Shown: positions 34,445-44,808 of the stretch, one piece after another | How positions within the stretch are numbered: the first letter of the stretch is position 1 | How the letters are laid out: every line of letters starts with the position of its first letter | NCBI GenBank assembly: GCA_023664625.1 | Contig: JAMPFD010000004.1 | Span: forward strand, 152,368-216,367 | Source of the DNA: Bacillota bacterium | GTDB taxonomy: Bacteria; Bacteroidota; Bacteroidia; Bacteroidales; Bacteroidaceae | Direction: 5' to 3' | Length of the DNA stretch: 64,000 bases | Notes under the pieces: generated by a model | What the model was told of the DNA's origin: nothing | Seen by the model: only the letters and a program-made list of their open reading frames with translations | Databases searched by the model: none | Translations under genes and position numbers: made by a program

Positions 34445-37348
34445 TTATTCAATTACCTGTCCTGAAGCAGAGAACTTATTGCCATCCTTTACGATAACGA
34501 CTCTGCCGTTCTCAACAAGTTTGCCGACAGCATTGGCATTTGAAGCACTGTCTACCTCAACATTGCTTATTCCTGTACCGGAAGTCGCAACGGCAGCCAC
34601 ACCAAATCCGCCACGGCCGTTGGCAGCACGCACAGCCCATGTTGCTTCCGTATCATCCACAGTATAAGATGTTCCGGCTATGACGGCAACGACCTTACCG
34701 TTCTTCAGAACAGCATAAGCCCCGGAACCATCTACTGCATTCCATGTAAGAACATTGTCCGTTATGCTTACTGCTCCCATTATCTTCTGGGCAGCAATCT
34801 CTTCTGCACGCCAGTCCGGGAAGACCTTATCTATGGCATACTCTGCAGCCTCTTCCGCTGTAAGAATTGTCTCATACTTCTTATTGCCGGTAGAGTGGGT
34901 GAACTCTATGATGTTTGAAGCAGGGGAGATCACGTTTCCATTTGCATCCTTCGTATTATACTCTACGAAACGGTCTGCCGCACAGTTCACGCCGGCTACA
35001 GTAAAGCGTGTGGAGACAAGCTTTGAAGGCTGGTTGATCGTGGTGTTGATCCATGCCAGTCCTGAATAAGATCCCCATGCACGGCCATAGTTAAAGTTAC
35101 TACAAAGAGTTTCAATGGTACAGTCATTCATGACATAACCATACTTCTTTGCACCGTTAGGAGCGGCAATGGTGGTTGCCTTTATCTGTTCATTCACGAA
35201 TTTAACACGGTTGTAATATACATCACCGCCGCCGCAGACATAATCGACAACACCATGAATCTCACCGTCCTCGAAATAGAAGCAAGCAGAATTGTTGTTG
35301 CTGTAGTATGTATCCTGATATGATTCGAGGCTGACGTTCTTGCAGATTGTACGGTTACCCTTATCCTGAAGAGTTACAGCGCGGCCGGTACCGCCATTGA
35401 AGGTCATGGCATTGCGTATGGTGAGATCCTGGATATAGAGGTCAGAAGATGTGTTGTACAGAGTTGCTGTGACGCCGATTCCCTCATTTTCCTTGGCAGG
35501 AGCATTCTGGATGACTGTTCCTTCACGGGATTCACCGATGATGGAAATGTTCTTGCCGGAGACATTCGTCAGCACTGTAGTACCGAGATCATAGAGCCCG
35601 TCATGCAGGAATATTTTTGTTTCCTCGCGAGAACTTGCTGATTTCAATGCTATGAGGAAACTGCTGACATCACCAGAGGCTATCTCATAATAACCGGAAG
35701 TTTCATCATACTCAACAAAATCCACCACATTCCATACGGCAACACTGTGAACATAGGCACCGGCAGGGAAAGTAATGGTCAGCCAACCGGCTTCACCGTC
35801 ATAGCTGAACGTCTGCTCTGCGCCGTCAGCCTCTCCCTTGACAGGGAATTCCGCGACAGTATTGCCGCTCTCGTCTGTAACAGTAGCTGTGGATTCCGCC
35901 GAGTATAGACAGTCGCCAACTGTAACATAAGCCTTGCCGGCAACCTTGACTTTGATGCTGCCGCCCTTGTCAACCAACCATCCGTGAGTATTATAATACT
36001 TGCCTTCAATCTCAATAGCCTCATGATCTTCTATATAGAAGTAAGGCTTTGTCAAATCATATATAAAACGGGAGGTTGAGGTTGGCACCTCTATCTGTGT
36101 TGCACGGGCATAGAGCTTTATGTTCTCCTGAATCACAGTTCCCTCTGCAACCTTTAAGGCTGTTTGCTGTTCAGAAGCAAACCATCCGCGGAAAGCCTCA
36201 CCCTCAGGAACTGTAACGTCTGCCTCTCCATACTTATAAGCAAGGGCAGAGCCACCCTGGACTGTTTCCGTACCAAGGAGCTTGCCGTCTGTGTCGTAAT
36301 ACTGGACATCAACCATCGGCAGCAGTTCGCAAGCCTCCACGGCAATATAAGGCACATAGCTTGCCGAAACAATTGTCAGGGTAGCAGGTTCCTCGCTGTT
36401 GTAAACCCATTCTGCATTGCCGTCACAGCCACCGCCGCAATCAACAGTAGCAAGAACTTCCTCGCCATTCTTGATTGTTGCTGTCGGTGTGCCATACTGG
36501 CAACGGCCAAGGCTTATGCGCACAGGACCGTCAACAGGAACAGTGACAGTTGTGGTGTTGTAACCGTGCTGTGAGTCATGCCATGTACCGCTCACCGTCA
36601 CGCCCTCCGGCAGGATGCCGTCAGCAGGCTTTGTTACGGTATAAGGGGCTGTGGTCATGTTCAAGGCGAAGTCCTTGAATGCGCGCACTTCCTCAGTGCC
36701 GCTGACTGTACCGTTTATCTTGATATTGCCGATAGACATCTTCTTATTGTTAGCAACATTGGAGATATAGAAACGCAGGGAGAATTCGCGTCCTCCCTCG
36801 GCAGTGATAGTCTCCTTATGGGTTACAGGTGCTGAAGGATTAGCATTATTGTTACGGCGAATCTGTTCCTTTGGATTATCATAAGCCACAATTTTGCCTT
36901 CCACTCCGTCAACGGTATAGCTCCAGGAGAAATAAGCGCCGTCTGTGCCTTCCTTTACAGCGTCAAACTCTACACTTGAAGGAGTAAAAGTAAGCCCCTT
37001 CTTCAGTTTTACCTTATACTCAATCATATCGCCTGGCACACATCCTGGATTGCTTGTTGTCGGCAGATAAGTCATCAGCGGCACCGTTGCGTCAGGAATG
37101 TCATAAGTTGTCGGGCCGGAGACAGTGAGGTCACTGCCCACTGACACACTTGTGGAGAGAACCTTGTCCTCAAAGCCTTCCGTCACAGACGCTTTAGACT
37201 CATTTCCGTTTGTCCACGAAAGCGTAGCATTTTCCACTGACGGCTCTGCGGCCTCTGCGGCTGCCCGTTTCGGCTGTTCTGCAGTCGCCCATGCAAGCAC
37301 ACCTGCACACATTGCCAAGACAAGAAAGCCAAATAGTCTCTTTCTCAT
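34445..37348 (-). CDS. Secreted multidomain pectinesterase, 967 residues
   Basis: A carbohydrate esterase family 8-type pectin methylesterase that removes methyl groups from homogalacturonan. After a signal peptide come a beta-rich N-terminal domain (about 40-215) and two copies of a roughly 75-residue beta-domain (about 265-340 and 465-540). The right-handed beta-helix catalytic domain follows (about 550-790), with QDTYY (Asp679), VDYVCG (Asp702) and GRAW (Arg756), all catalytic positions present. A fibronectin-III-like segment (about 858-922) precedes a C-terminal tail (ENGRVVIVKDG near 946-956) like the sorting tails of Prevotella-type secreted proteins. It is paralogous to the larger pectinesterase just upstream and has its own promoter at 37499-37531. 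Confidence 0.93.
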   Translation of the reverse strand: MRKRLFGFLVLAMCAGVLAWATAEQPKRAAAEAAEPSVENATLSWTNGNESKASVTEGFEDKVLSTSVSVGSDLTVSGPTTYDIPDATVPLMTYLPTTSNPGCVPGDMIEYKVKLKKGLTFTPSSVEFDAVKEGTDGAYFSWSYTVDGVEGKIVAYDNPKEQIRRNNNANPSAPVTHKETITAEGGREFSLRFYISNVANNKKMSIGNIKINGTVSGTEEVRAFKDFALNMTTAPYTVTKPADGILPEGVTVSGTWHDSQHGYNTTTVTVPVDGPVRISLGRCQYGTPTATIKNGEEVLATVDCGGGCDGNAEWVYNSEEPATLTIVSASYVPYIAVEACELLPMVDVQYYDTDGKLLGTETVQGGSALAYKYGEADVTVPEGEAFRGWFASEQQTALKVAEGTVIQENIKLYARATQIEVPTSTSRFIYDLTKPYFYIEDHEAIEIEGKYYNTHGWLVDKGGSIKVKVAGKAYVTVGDCLYSAESTATVTDESGNTVAEFPVKGEADGAEQTFSYDGEAGWLTITFPAGAYVHSVAVWNVVDFVEYDETSGYYEIASGDVSSFLIALKSASSREETKIFLHDGLYDLGTTVLTNVSGKNISIIGESREGTVIQNAPAKENEGIGVTATLYNTSSDLYIQDLTIRNAMTFNGGTGRAVTLQDKGNRTICKNVSLESYQDTYYSNNNSACFYFEDGEIHGVVDYVCGGGDVYYNRVKFVNEQIKATTIAAPNGAKKYGYVMNDCTIETLCSNFNYGRAWGSYSGLAWINTTINQPSKLVSTRFTVAGVNCAADRFVEYNTKDANGNVISPASNIIEFTHSTGNKKYETILTAEEAAEYAIDKVFPDWRAEEIAAQKIMGAVSITDNVLTWNAVDGSGAYAVLKNGKVVAVIAGTSYTVDDTEATWAVRAANGRGGFGVAAVATSGTGISNVEVDSASNANAVGKLVENGRVVIVKDGNKFSASGQVIE

Positions 37349-37498
37349 AATTTTGTTTTGTTTTTAGGTTTTAATTGATTAAAATATATTTTTCTGATAA
37401 ATCATCAAATCATTTACTTGGGAAGTCATCCATTTCCCTGTCCGCAAACCGTCTGATTTATAAGCAAATCAAGTACTGCAAATTAGTTTTCCTTGTGG

Positions 37499-37531
37499 CA
37501 AAGGTACAAAAAAAAGGAGCAAACCCACAAA
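37499..37531 (-). promoter_or_regulatory. Promoter of the 967-residue pectinesterase gene
   Basis: On the minus strand: TTTG (37528-37531), 21 bases, then TACCTTTG (37499-37506), a full consensus. The spacer overlaps the hairpin at 37509-37547. Confidence 0.65.
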
Positions 37532-37547
37532 GTTTTGCTCCTTTTTT
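37509..37547. terminator. Hairpin with A and T tracts, overlapping a promoter
   Basis: AAAAAAGGAGCAAA and TTTTGCTCCTTTTTT form a stem of about 13 bp around a 9-base loop. Tracts on both sides mean it could end transcription in either direction. It follows the larger pectinesterase gene and covers the -33 region of the next one. Confidence 0.65.
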
Positions 37548-37660
37548 GTATGGATTAATTTAATTATCAGTCAATATTTTTCCTGTTCACACACCATATC
37601 CGGTGTCAACGAGCACTTACTTACAACGACAGAAGTGCACCTTTACAGGAAAGGATTGTC

Positions 37661-40600
37661 TTATTTCAGCATCTGCCCTGCGGCAGAGAACTTCTTGCCA
37701 TCCTTTACAATGACAACCTTACCGTTCTCTACGAACTTGCTGACAGTATTGAGATTTGCGGCATTGCCTGTCTCAACGTTGCTGATTCCTGTACCGGCTG
37801 TGGCAACGGCAGCCTCACCAAGACCACCCATCTCGTTTGCAGCACGTACCGACCATTCGGCAGATGCGTCGTCAACAGTGAAGCTTGGCTCTACAGTAAA
37901 GTCAACAACCTTACCGTCCTTGCATACAGCCCAGCATAGGACATAGTTGGAATCATCCCAGGTCATGTCAGTACCGGCAATAGTAACGTTCTTAGGAGCA
38001 CTTGCCTGCTCTGTCAATGCAGTCGGATCCCAGTCATCATCCTGTCCCATGACATTAGCTACAGAGTACTCTGCCACTTCTTCCGCAGTCATGACAGGGT
38101 TATTTGCATGACCGTTCCCGAAAGTCTTCTTACGCTGAGAGAGGTCTACAACAGTACCGGAAGAGAGGCGGGAGTTATACTCAGCGAACTGTGCCGGCCA
38201 GCCATTTGACATTTCACTCCAGCCTACAGCAGAAGGAGCGACCTCCATCACAGTATTGATAAAGCGTGCTATAGGTGTGCCGGAGCCCCATGGACGCCCA
38301 AGGGTGTACTTACCGTTGACCTTGCTTGGGTCAGCATCATCACTGACAATCTTACAAGACTCAAACACATATCCGTACTTCTTCGGTACAGAAGGTACGG
38401 CGAGATATCCACCCGCAACCTGGCGGAGAGTCACCTGATTATAGAAAACATCACCCTTTCCGCAAAGGAAGTCTGTGCGTCCTCGGAGCACACCTCCCTC
38501 AAAATAGTACTTGCTCTTGTCGCTGTTAGACACATAAGTATCCTGATAACCCCAGAGACAAGCATCCTTCATGATAGTCTTGTTACCCTTATCCTGGAAT
38601 GCGATGTCACGACCTACGGCATCACCCAGTGCAGTCTTCACTGTAACACCCTGGATATACAGACCTGTAGAAGAGTTGATGAAGACGTCAGAGTTGCCGA
38701 TACCCTCAGCTATATTAGCCGGTCCGTACTGTCCCTGATAAGTTTCCGTAGGAGCGGAGTTGGTGATGACGGTGTTCTCATAGCTCTCACCGATGATAGA
38801 TATATTGTTACCGGTGATGTATGTACGAGGCTCCTTGTAAGTCTTCTTCTCCTTTGTTCCGTTGGCGAGTGTCACTTCTACAGTAACATCACCGTCGTAT
38901 GCAGGAATCTTGATGTCACCCTGCTTTACGAAGATACGGTAGCGTGCAGACTTGTCGGCACGCTCGTTACCGGCCTTAATGGCGGCAGCGAGTTCCTCGC
39001 CTGTAGCAACGACTGCATCATAGATGCCCTTCTCCACCTCAGGCTTTGTCCTCGTAGTGAAATTGATGACAATATCGTCAGCAACCTTATTATTGCCCGT
39101 AAGGTCAACTACAGAGTTGCCTTTCAGAGTGAAGACATAATCAGTAGAGTAAGCAAGTCCCTTATACTCACATACAACGGCAGTTCCTGAAACAACCGGC
39201 TTGAGTGCCGTTGTGCCGAGAGTTGCCTTTGCATCTGTTGTTAGCTGAACTTTCTTGTCAAATGTGATGACAACCTTGCCGTTTGCACTTGCAGTGTTGC
39301 TTCCCTCAGCAGGAACAGAGCCTACAATGGCAGGAGCCTTACCGTCATCGAAGATTTTCTCAGTACCTGTGATATAAATAATGCCGATGCAGGCACCGTC
39401 ATTCTGAGAAGGCGTACCATTGACGGAAGAGTTCTTATCAGCTATCCAGCGGAAATATACCTCTGCCTTGTTGTCGGCAGTGGCAGGAACATCGACAGCA
39501 AGGTCTGTCCAGCTCTTTGCTCCCGGCATATTGATGGCACCGAGCAGAGTCCACTCCTCACCGTCCAAAGAGTATTCCACATTATATGTCTGATAAGCGT
39601 TATAGTTGTAAACCATGGCAGACTTCACCTTAAGGGCAGTGAAATTGCTTGCGTCAACCTTAGTCTGCCAGTAGTATGTACCTATGGCAACATCATTCTT
39701 CCAGCATACGCCACCAGGACGTCCCTCATAGCCGCCGTTCACTTCCGACTTGTCAAGCCATCCTGCGGTGTTTCCTGCCTCATCGCGCATGACGAGAGCC
39801 GCAGCCTCATTGCCCTCAGCAGAGAAGTCGGCTATACGGCCGTTGTTTCCGGCCTGGTTAAAGTCCCAGATAGCGATAAAGTCAGAAGAAGAATATGTTG
39901 CAGTAAGCGCAACATCCTCTGTCATCTTGCAAGAAATCTCGGCAGCTGTCTGTCCGTCGCTCCAGGAAGCAAACTTTATAACCTCGTTGGAAGCAGCGGA
40001 AACAGTCACGTTTGTGCCTTCCTCATACATCTTCTTGCCATCGACAAGCGTATATGCAGGAGAGTAAGAAATCATGTAGTCCTTTGCGCCTCCCTCAACA
40101 GCAATGTCAAGAGCGTAAGTGTTAACCTTCCTGAAGTTTGCAGTCAGCGCAGCGTCAGCAACGACAGTATACTTACACTTCGGCTCTTCAGAGATGACAG
40201 TGCCATCCTGGTCAGTCCAGTTGACGAAATCATATCCGAAGTTCTCGGTGGCTGTCAGCGTGACCTCATCGTTCTCCTCATACTCCTCAGAGTTTGGATA
40301 TATTGTAACAGAACCGCCCTCAGCAGGAGCTGCGGCAATGCTCACGGCATACTTGTTGACATCAGCCATAGTGCCGTTGAGGAGACCTGTGATTGTCACG
40401 GTGCCGAAGTCACCCTGCTTGTTGTTGCCCACACCGATGGTAGCCATAAGCTGGAACATGTCTGAGCCGGCAAGTGCAGCCTGCTGTTCGGCAGTAAGGT
40501 CTACAACATACTGTGCGATACCGTCTTTGTCATACGCTTTGGCATTAGGATCGTCAGGGTTATATCCCTTACCACTACGGAGTGCTGTCCAAGTGCCGAG

Positions 40601-42166
40601 AGTTATTGCAGCATTGTCTCCCTGCTTGACACTTACGGTAAGACCGTTTTCTGAGTCGGTACCGCTGCGGTTTACGAAGCCCGTAACCTGTGTCGGAGTG
40701 AATGTCAGTCCTGCCGCCGGCTTCACGTTCCAGTAAAGAAGGTCGTCTTTGCCGTTTACAGGATTAATCTTCAGGCCTGCAGGACATACTGTCACGTTAT
40801 TGATATCTGTAATTTTTTCCAAGCCCTTTATGACATTGTTGCCATAGTCAAACGCAACGGTAGAGAATCCTCCCTGCACGTCAACAGGAGTAAGAGTATA
40901 CTTGCCTGGATCTTCCGTATCGTTCATGGCAAATGTGACGGTAACCTCTTTATTATTGAAAGTCTTTCCGCCTTCCTGCGCCACGACAGGGAGAACCATC
41001 TTGAGATAGCGGAAATAGCTGCCGTTGCCGATGACGACATCTATTGTCTCAGCCTTGCTTGCTATTTCTGTGGAATATGTGGTATTGGCATTACCTTCCG
41101 CGGCGATGCCGTCAACGGTTGTTGTCGTAGTAGCGGAGAATGATTCAAGAGTGAACGCAGCACCCTTGCATGAAGGGAGTGTGAATGTAGTGCCTGCATT
41201 CATCTGGCACCAGTCCGTCCAGTTTGCATTGGCGATCTTGCCTCCGTTGTCCGTAGTAAAGCTTGTCTTGACATCGATAGTCTCACCGTTCACAACAGCC
41301 TGAGCGACATAGATGCCCGGCTTATTCTGATAAGAAAGTGTCGGAGCACCGTTCTTTGTCTGGAAGTCCCAAAGCAGTGTGACAGCCTCTGTACGGTCGG
41401 CAAGGGCAACATTGTTCTTTGTGAATACCGGAGTCATTGTCACATCGGCAGCAGGAGTGTATTCCGCGCCAACAGCAACAGTCGCAGTTCCGTCGTTCCA
41501 TCCTGTAAGAGTGTAGCCCTCCTTGTAAAGAGTATAGTTCTTGGGAATTGTGTAGACATCACCCTCCGTCCATTTTACAGCATCAGGAACGACACCTTCA
41601 ACTCCGGTCTCTGTTCCGAGGGCGTAAGTGATGTCATACGCCTGTATGACGACATCAGCCTTCTCCACCGCGACATAAGGGCAATAGCCCATACCTGAGA
41701 TGGTAAGAGTAGTGGCATCGCCGGTGTAATATAACTCGGTAACGTTGGTACGGTCGTTCTTCCAGCAAGCAGTTCCCGGAGTCTTTGTAACGACAGTCTC
41801 GCCTGCAGAGTTTTTCACATTGATGGCACTACCACTGAAAGTACACTGTCCGACAGTGATTTTCACAGCACCGTCCACAGGTACTGTGACTGCAAGTTTT
41901 GTAGCACCATGGTCACTGTGAAACTGTCCGCTGACAGTAGCAACCGAACTTGCATCAGCGGCTGTCACACGGCTGACTGTTCCGTCTGCCGCCACAGCAA
42001 CACCGAATTCAAAAGCTGTGCCCTGTGTAGCAGTCTCTTCGGCAGTCAGCAGCGTGCCGGCCTGGTTGTTCACCTGCACGCTGAAATCCTTGAAGTCGGC
42101 CCACGATGCCACTGTTCCTGCCACGAACAGGAGCAAGGACAAAGCAAATCGCATTGATTTCTTCAT
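37661..42166 (-). CDS. Secreted giant multidomain pectinesterase, 1501 residues
   Basis: A second pectin methylesterase. After the signal peptide (cleavage near SWA, residues 21-23) there is one copy of the approximately 75-residue beta-domain also found twice in the neighbouring enzyme (about 93-168), then InlB/bacterial-repeat modules (about 170-250, 605-680 and 684-758), a probable beta-sandwich (about 764-935, WDFNQAG) and an SbsA-like Ig domain (about 944-1040, PAIVGSVPAEGS). The catalytic beta-helix (about 1045-1340) has QDTY (Asp1209), TDFLCG (Asp1232) and LGRPW (Arg1291). A fibronectin-like segment and a C-terminal tail (ENGKVVIVKDG) end the protein. The domain load suggests cell-surface display. 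Confidence 0.93.
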   Translation of the reverse strand: MKKSMRFALSLLLFVAGTVASWADFKDFSVQVNNQAGTLLTAEETATQGTAFEFGVAVAADGTVSRVTAADASSVATVSGQFHSDHGATKLAVTVPVDGAVKITVGQCTFSGSAINVKNSAGETVVTKTPGTACWKNDRTNVTELYYTGDATTLTISGMGYCPYVAVEKADVVIQAYDITYALGTETGVEGVVPDAVKWTEGDVYTIPKNYTLYKEGYTLTGWNDGTATVAVGAEYTPAADVTMTPVFTKNNVALADRTEAVTLLWDFQTKNGAPTLSYQNKPGIYVAQAVVNGETIDVKTSFTTDNGGKIANANWTDWCQMNAGTTFTLPSCKGAAFTLESFSATTTTTVDGIAAEGNANTTYSTEIASKAETIDVVIGNGSYFRYLKMVLPVVAQEGGKTFNNKEVTVTFAMNDTEDPGKYTLTPVDVQGGFSTVAFDYGNNVIKGLEKITDINNVTVCPAGLKINPVNGKDDLLYWNVKPAAGLTFTPTQVTGFVNRSGTDSENGLTVSVKQGDNAAITLGTWTALRSGKGYNPDDPNAKAYDKDGIAQYVVDLTAEQQAALAGSDMFQLMATIGVGNNKQGDFGTVTITGLLNGTMADVNKYAVSIAAAPAEGGSVTIYPNSEEYEENDEVTLTATENFGYDFVNWTDQDGTVISEEPKCKYTVVADAALTANFRKVNTYALDIAVEGGAKDYMISYSPAYTLVDGKKMYEEGTNVTVSAASNEVIKFASWSDGQTAAEISCKMTEDVALTATYSSSDFIAIWDFNQAGNNGRIADFSAEGNEAAALVMRDEAGNTAGWLDKSEVNGGYEGRPGGVCWKNDVAIGTYYWQTKVDASNFTALKVKSAMVYNYNAYQTYNVEYSLDGEEWTLLGAINMPGAKSWTDLAVDVPATADNKAEVYFRWIADKNSSVNGTPSQNDGACIGIIYITGTEKIFDDGKAPAIVGSVPAEGSNTASANGKVVITFDKKVQLTTDAKATLGTTALKPVVSGTAVVCEYKGLAYSTDYVFTLKGNSVVDLTGNNKVADDIVINFTTRTKPEVEKGIYDAVVATGEELAAAIKAGNERADKSARYRIFVKQGDIKIPAYDGDVTVEVTLANGTKEKKTYKEPRTYITGNNISIIGESYENTVITNSAPTETYQGQYGPANIAEGIGNSDVFINSSTGLYIQGVTVKTALGDAVGRDIAFQDKGNKTIMKDACLWGYQDTYVSNSDKSKYYFEGGVLRGRTDFLCGKGDVFYNQVTLRQVAGGYLAVPSVPKKYGYVFESCKIVSDDADPSKVNGKYTLGRPWGSGTPIARFINTVMEVAPSAVGWSEMSNGWPAQFAEYNSRLSSGTVVDLSQRKKTFGNGHANNPVMTAEEVAEYSVANVMGQDDDWDPTALTEQASAPKNVTIAGTDMTWDDSNYVLCWAVCKDGKVVDFTVEPSFTVDDASAEWSVRAANEMGGLGEAAVATAGTGISNVETGNAANLNTVSKFVENGKVVIVKDGKKFSAAGQMLK

Positions 42167-42360
42167 AATTGTTGTTTAAGTTTAGTAATTAAGTATTTTA
42201 AATAAGTATTTGTCAAAAAAACACATGTAAAAGGTTTCAGTCATTATAATATAAGTCTCTCATTGTTGCCTCACGGCAATGGCGCACCTTCATACATCCG
42301 CAACTGTTCCAAGTATCCTGTCAAGATACGGGCAGGCAACGGATTATGCAGAGCTGTCAG

Positions 42361-42406
42361 TCCTTGTGCGGCACATTCCGTCTTCACACAACATGCCGCA
42401 CAAGGA
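42361..42406. terminator. Hairpin after trxB
   Basis: TCCTTGTGCGGCA (42361-42373) and its perfect complement (42394-42406) form a 13-bp stem with a 20-base loop, nine bases past the trxB stop. No T tract follows on the minus strand, so its strength as a terminator is uncertain. Confidence 0.6.
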
Positions 42407-42414
42407 TATATTTC

Positions 42415-43350
42415 TTATGCATTCTCCTTCAGGAAGCGGTCAGCCTCGATGGCAGCCTTGCAGCCGGAGCCTGCCGCACAGACAGCCTGCCGGTAGATGG
42501 GGTCAGCGACATCGCCTGCCGCGAACACTCCCGGTATGTTCGTTCTCGGTGTGTCACCCTCAGTTTTGATATATCCGGTCTCGTCCGTCTCGACAAATTT
42601 CCTGAAGACATCGGAATTAGGCTTATGGCCGATGGCGAGGAAGAAACCGTCTATCGCTATATCATAATGCTCTTCATCAGCCTCGCCCTTACGCTTGACC
42701 ACACGGACTCCCTCCACGCCGTTTTCTCCGAAAAGTCCTTCGGCATTATGTTCGAAAAGCACCTCTATCTTCTCGTTCTCCATGACACGCTTTCTCATGA
42801 CATCAGAAGCGCGCAGGAAAGGTTTTCTCACGAGCAGATAAACTTTTGACGCCAGCCCCGCAAGGTATGTCGCCTCCTCACAGGCTGTGTCACCTCCTCC
42901 GACGACGGCAACTGTCTTCTTACGGTAGAAGAAGCCGTCACAGGTGGCACAGGCGCTGACACCCTGTCCGGCATATTTCTTTTCATCTTCAAGGCCGAGA
43001 TACCTGGCGGTCGCTCCTGTGGCTATTATCAGAGTCTCTGCCTCAATCTTGTCACCGTTGTCCACGGTAAGGATGAAAGGACGGCGGGACAGGTCTGCCT
43101 CGACAATCTCTCCGTCACGGATGTCCGCACCGAAGCGCTCCGCCTGCATGCGGAGGTCCATCATCATCTGATTTCCATCAACTCCCTCCGGATAACCGGG
43201 AAAATTCTCCACTTCCGTGGTCTGGGTCAACTGGCCTCCTGTCTGCATTCCACAGTATTCCACAGGACTGAGATTGGCACGTCCTGCATATATCGCCGCT
43301 GTATATCCTGCCGGTCCTGAGCCGACAATCAAGCATTTTACCTGTTCCAT
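42415..43350 (-). CDS. trxB: Thioredoxin-disulfide reductase
   Basis: A 311-residue flavoprotein that reduces thioredoxin with NADPH. It has the FAD-binding GSGPAGYTAAIYAGRA (about 10-25), the redox pair C134-A-T-C137 in SACATCDGFFY, the NADPH-binding GGGDTACEEATYL (about 151-163) and the C-terminal FAD-binding GVFAAGDVAD. The length is typical. It appears to be a single gene with a hairpin just behind it; upstream is a long gene-free gap. Confidence 0.96.
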   Translation of the reverse strand: MEQVKCLIVGSGPAGYTAAIYAGRANLSPVEYCGMQTGGQLTQTTEVENFPGYPEGVDGNQMMMDLRMQAERFGADIRDGEIVEADLSRRPFILTVDNGDKIEAETLIIATGATARYLGLEDEKKYAGQGVSACATCDGFFYRKKTVAVVGGGDTACEEATYLAGLASKVYLLVRKPFLRASDVMRKRVMENEKIEVLFEHNAEGLFGENGVEGVRVVKRKGEADEEHYDIAIDGFFLAIGHKPNSDVFRKFVETDETGYIKTEGDTPRTNIPGVFAAGDVADPIYRQAVCAAGSGCKAAIEADRFLKENA

Positions 43351-44051
43351 ATTATATCTTGGTAGTTTCGTATTAATTGTCTTTCAATATTAAATTCACT
43401 GCCGGCGGCCTTATCCCATAATTCCTGCCTACAGTGCCGTCACGCATCGGTGCACGGAATCCGCATACCACTGCATACACACCTGTTGCGCAATCATCCG
43501 CAAATTTACTAACAAAAAGCACAATAAGCAACAAATGTTTACTTTATTTAACAAGAAGAATCCCATTTTACACCTATTTTCGGCAATTTTTCCACATTCC
43601 CCGCCTATCCGGAGTTGGAACAAAATAGGGTTTCAGAGCGGCAGATATGAGGTTTCCCTACCAAAGGTCTTCAGGTCGCAGGTCATGAATGGGAAAACTT
43701 GATGCTGAAGACCGTCAGTATAAGCAGGAACGCGAGACATTGCGTCCGCACATGACAGACACTGAGAAACACATGCCGGACTGAAAGGGAAACCACTAAG
43801 TCAGCTGCCACAGGAAACGGGAAAAGATAACCGCCTGAAAGGCACGACAGTGTTTTCGGCATAGACCAAATGTGCATTAGTTATTTAACCGCAAATAGAA
43901 AACTCTCCGTCTTTTTGGCCACTGAGAATCGAATAAAAACAAAATATGCAAAAGAAATCTTGAAATCCACAAAATTTCCAAGTGTCCGTAATAAGCTATC
44001 TTACAACGACTTATGACAGTTTACCCGTTTTTACATAACGAAATAACCCAT

Positions 44052-44134
44052 CAATCGTAACCTTTCACAGGACAAAAGGTTACACTTTGCAATGCGAAAC
44101 GTAAGGAAAAGCATGAAATTCCGTAACCTTTCGC
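44052..44134. repeat. 22-bp repeat array 4, degenerate
   Basis: Units start at 44052 (CGTAACCTTTC) and 44074 (AAAGGTTACACTTT). A decayed third unit at 44096 pairs partly with CCGTAACCTTTCGC ending at 44134. The stem GCGAAA/TTTCGC remains; the rest has mismatches. Confidence 0.65.
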
Positions 44135-44317
44135 ATAAAAAACAGACATTTTTTTGCTCTTCATAAGTTAAAAACAGGCAGAATATCCGGCCGGAGGAAG
44201 AAAAACAGACCGTAATTCTGCGATTATGATAAATAGAGCATTTGAAAACCCGGACAGAATATCCGGTGACTCCCTGCAATACCGTAAAGCAACAAGAACT
44301 TATTGAAAAGCTTATCT

Positions 44318-44357
44318 ATAAATAACTATTGGAACTTATTTCGCAACAGTTATTTAG
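44318..44357. repeat. Hairpin form of the TAAGTAACT-family element
   Basis: TAAATAACTATTG and CAACAGTTATTTA pair over 13 positions with one G-T type mismatch and a loop of about 12 bases. Confidence 0.5.
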
Positions 44358-44739
44358 CAGGATGAAACGATTACAGACACAAGTCATCTTGCAGGTCACA
44401 AACAGCAGCCTACTGTCAACAGCACTCTTTTCCTTCATTCCGAAAAAGCCAATATACGACCCCATGCCCCTCATGAAAGTGTAAAAAAACAGGCATAATC
44501 TCCCACATAAACATGTAAAACATCCACCACACCTTACTCATTTTTCGTGTCAAGTCTTGCAGAATAAATTTATTTTCAGTAACTTTACACCCTGAAAGCA
44601 ACGGCAGAACCGGTCCGGCGGAGAGCAGGGCGGAAGACAGCGTAAACTTAAATCCACAGCCTGCTTTCGCAGCTGCAGATTATGTATTCCAAGAAAAAAG
44701 TTGTTGACATACTAATCATGTATTTCAACCAAGTGTCCG

Positions 44740-44770
44740 TTTGCGGTTTTGAAGAAAAAACGTAAATTTG
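44740..44770 (+). promoter_or_regulatory. Promoter of the LytS-like kinase gene
   Basis: TTTG (44740-44743), 19 bases, then TAAATTTG (44763-44770), a full consensus. It lies 39 bases upstream of the ATG. Confidence 0.75.
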
Positions 44771-44808
44771 CAGACATATACCTATTTTATTAATATCGTG
44801 CAGGAAAT

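Larger units (their letters stand above)
43351..44808. other. 1.46-kb gene-free, AT-rich gap between divergent genes
   Basis: Only short unsupported frames are present. It holds 22-bp array 4 (44052-44134), a TAAGTAACT-family hairpin (44318-44357) and the promoter of the histidine kinase gene. No tRNA or other RNA was recognised. Confidence 0.6.

Noticed and set aside
43429-44601. Several 60-80-codon frames in the gap upstream of trxB
   Set aside because: They overlap each other on both strands, cross the repeat array and lack any signal sequence or domain.
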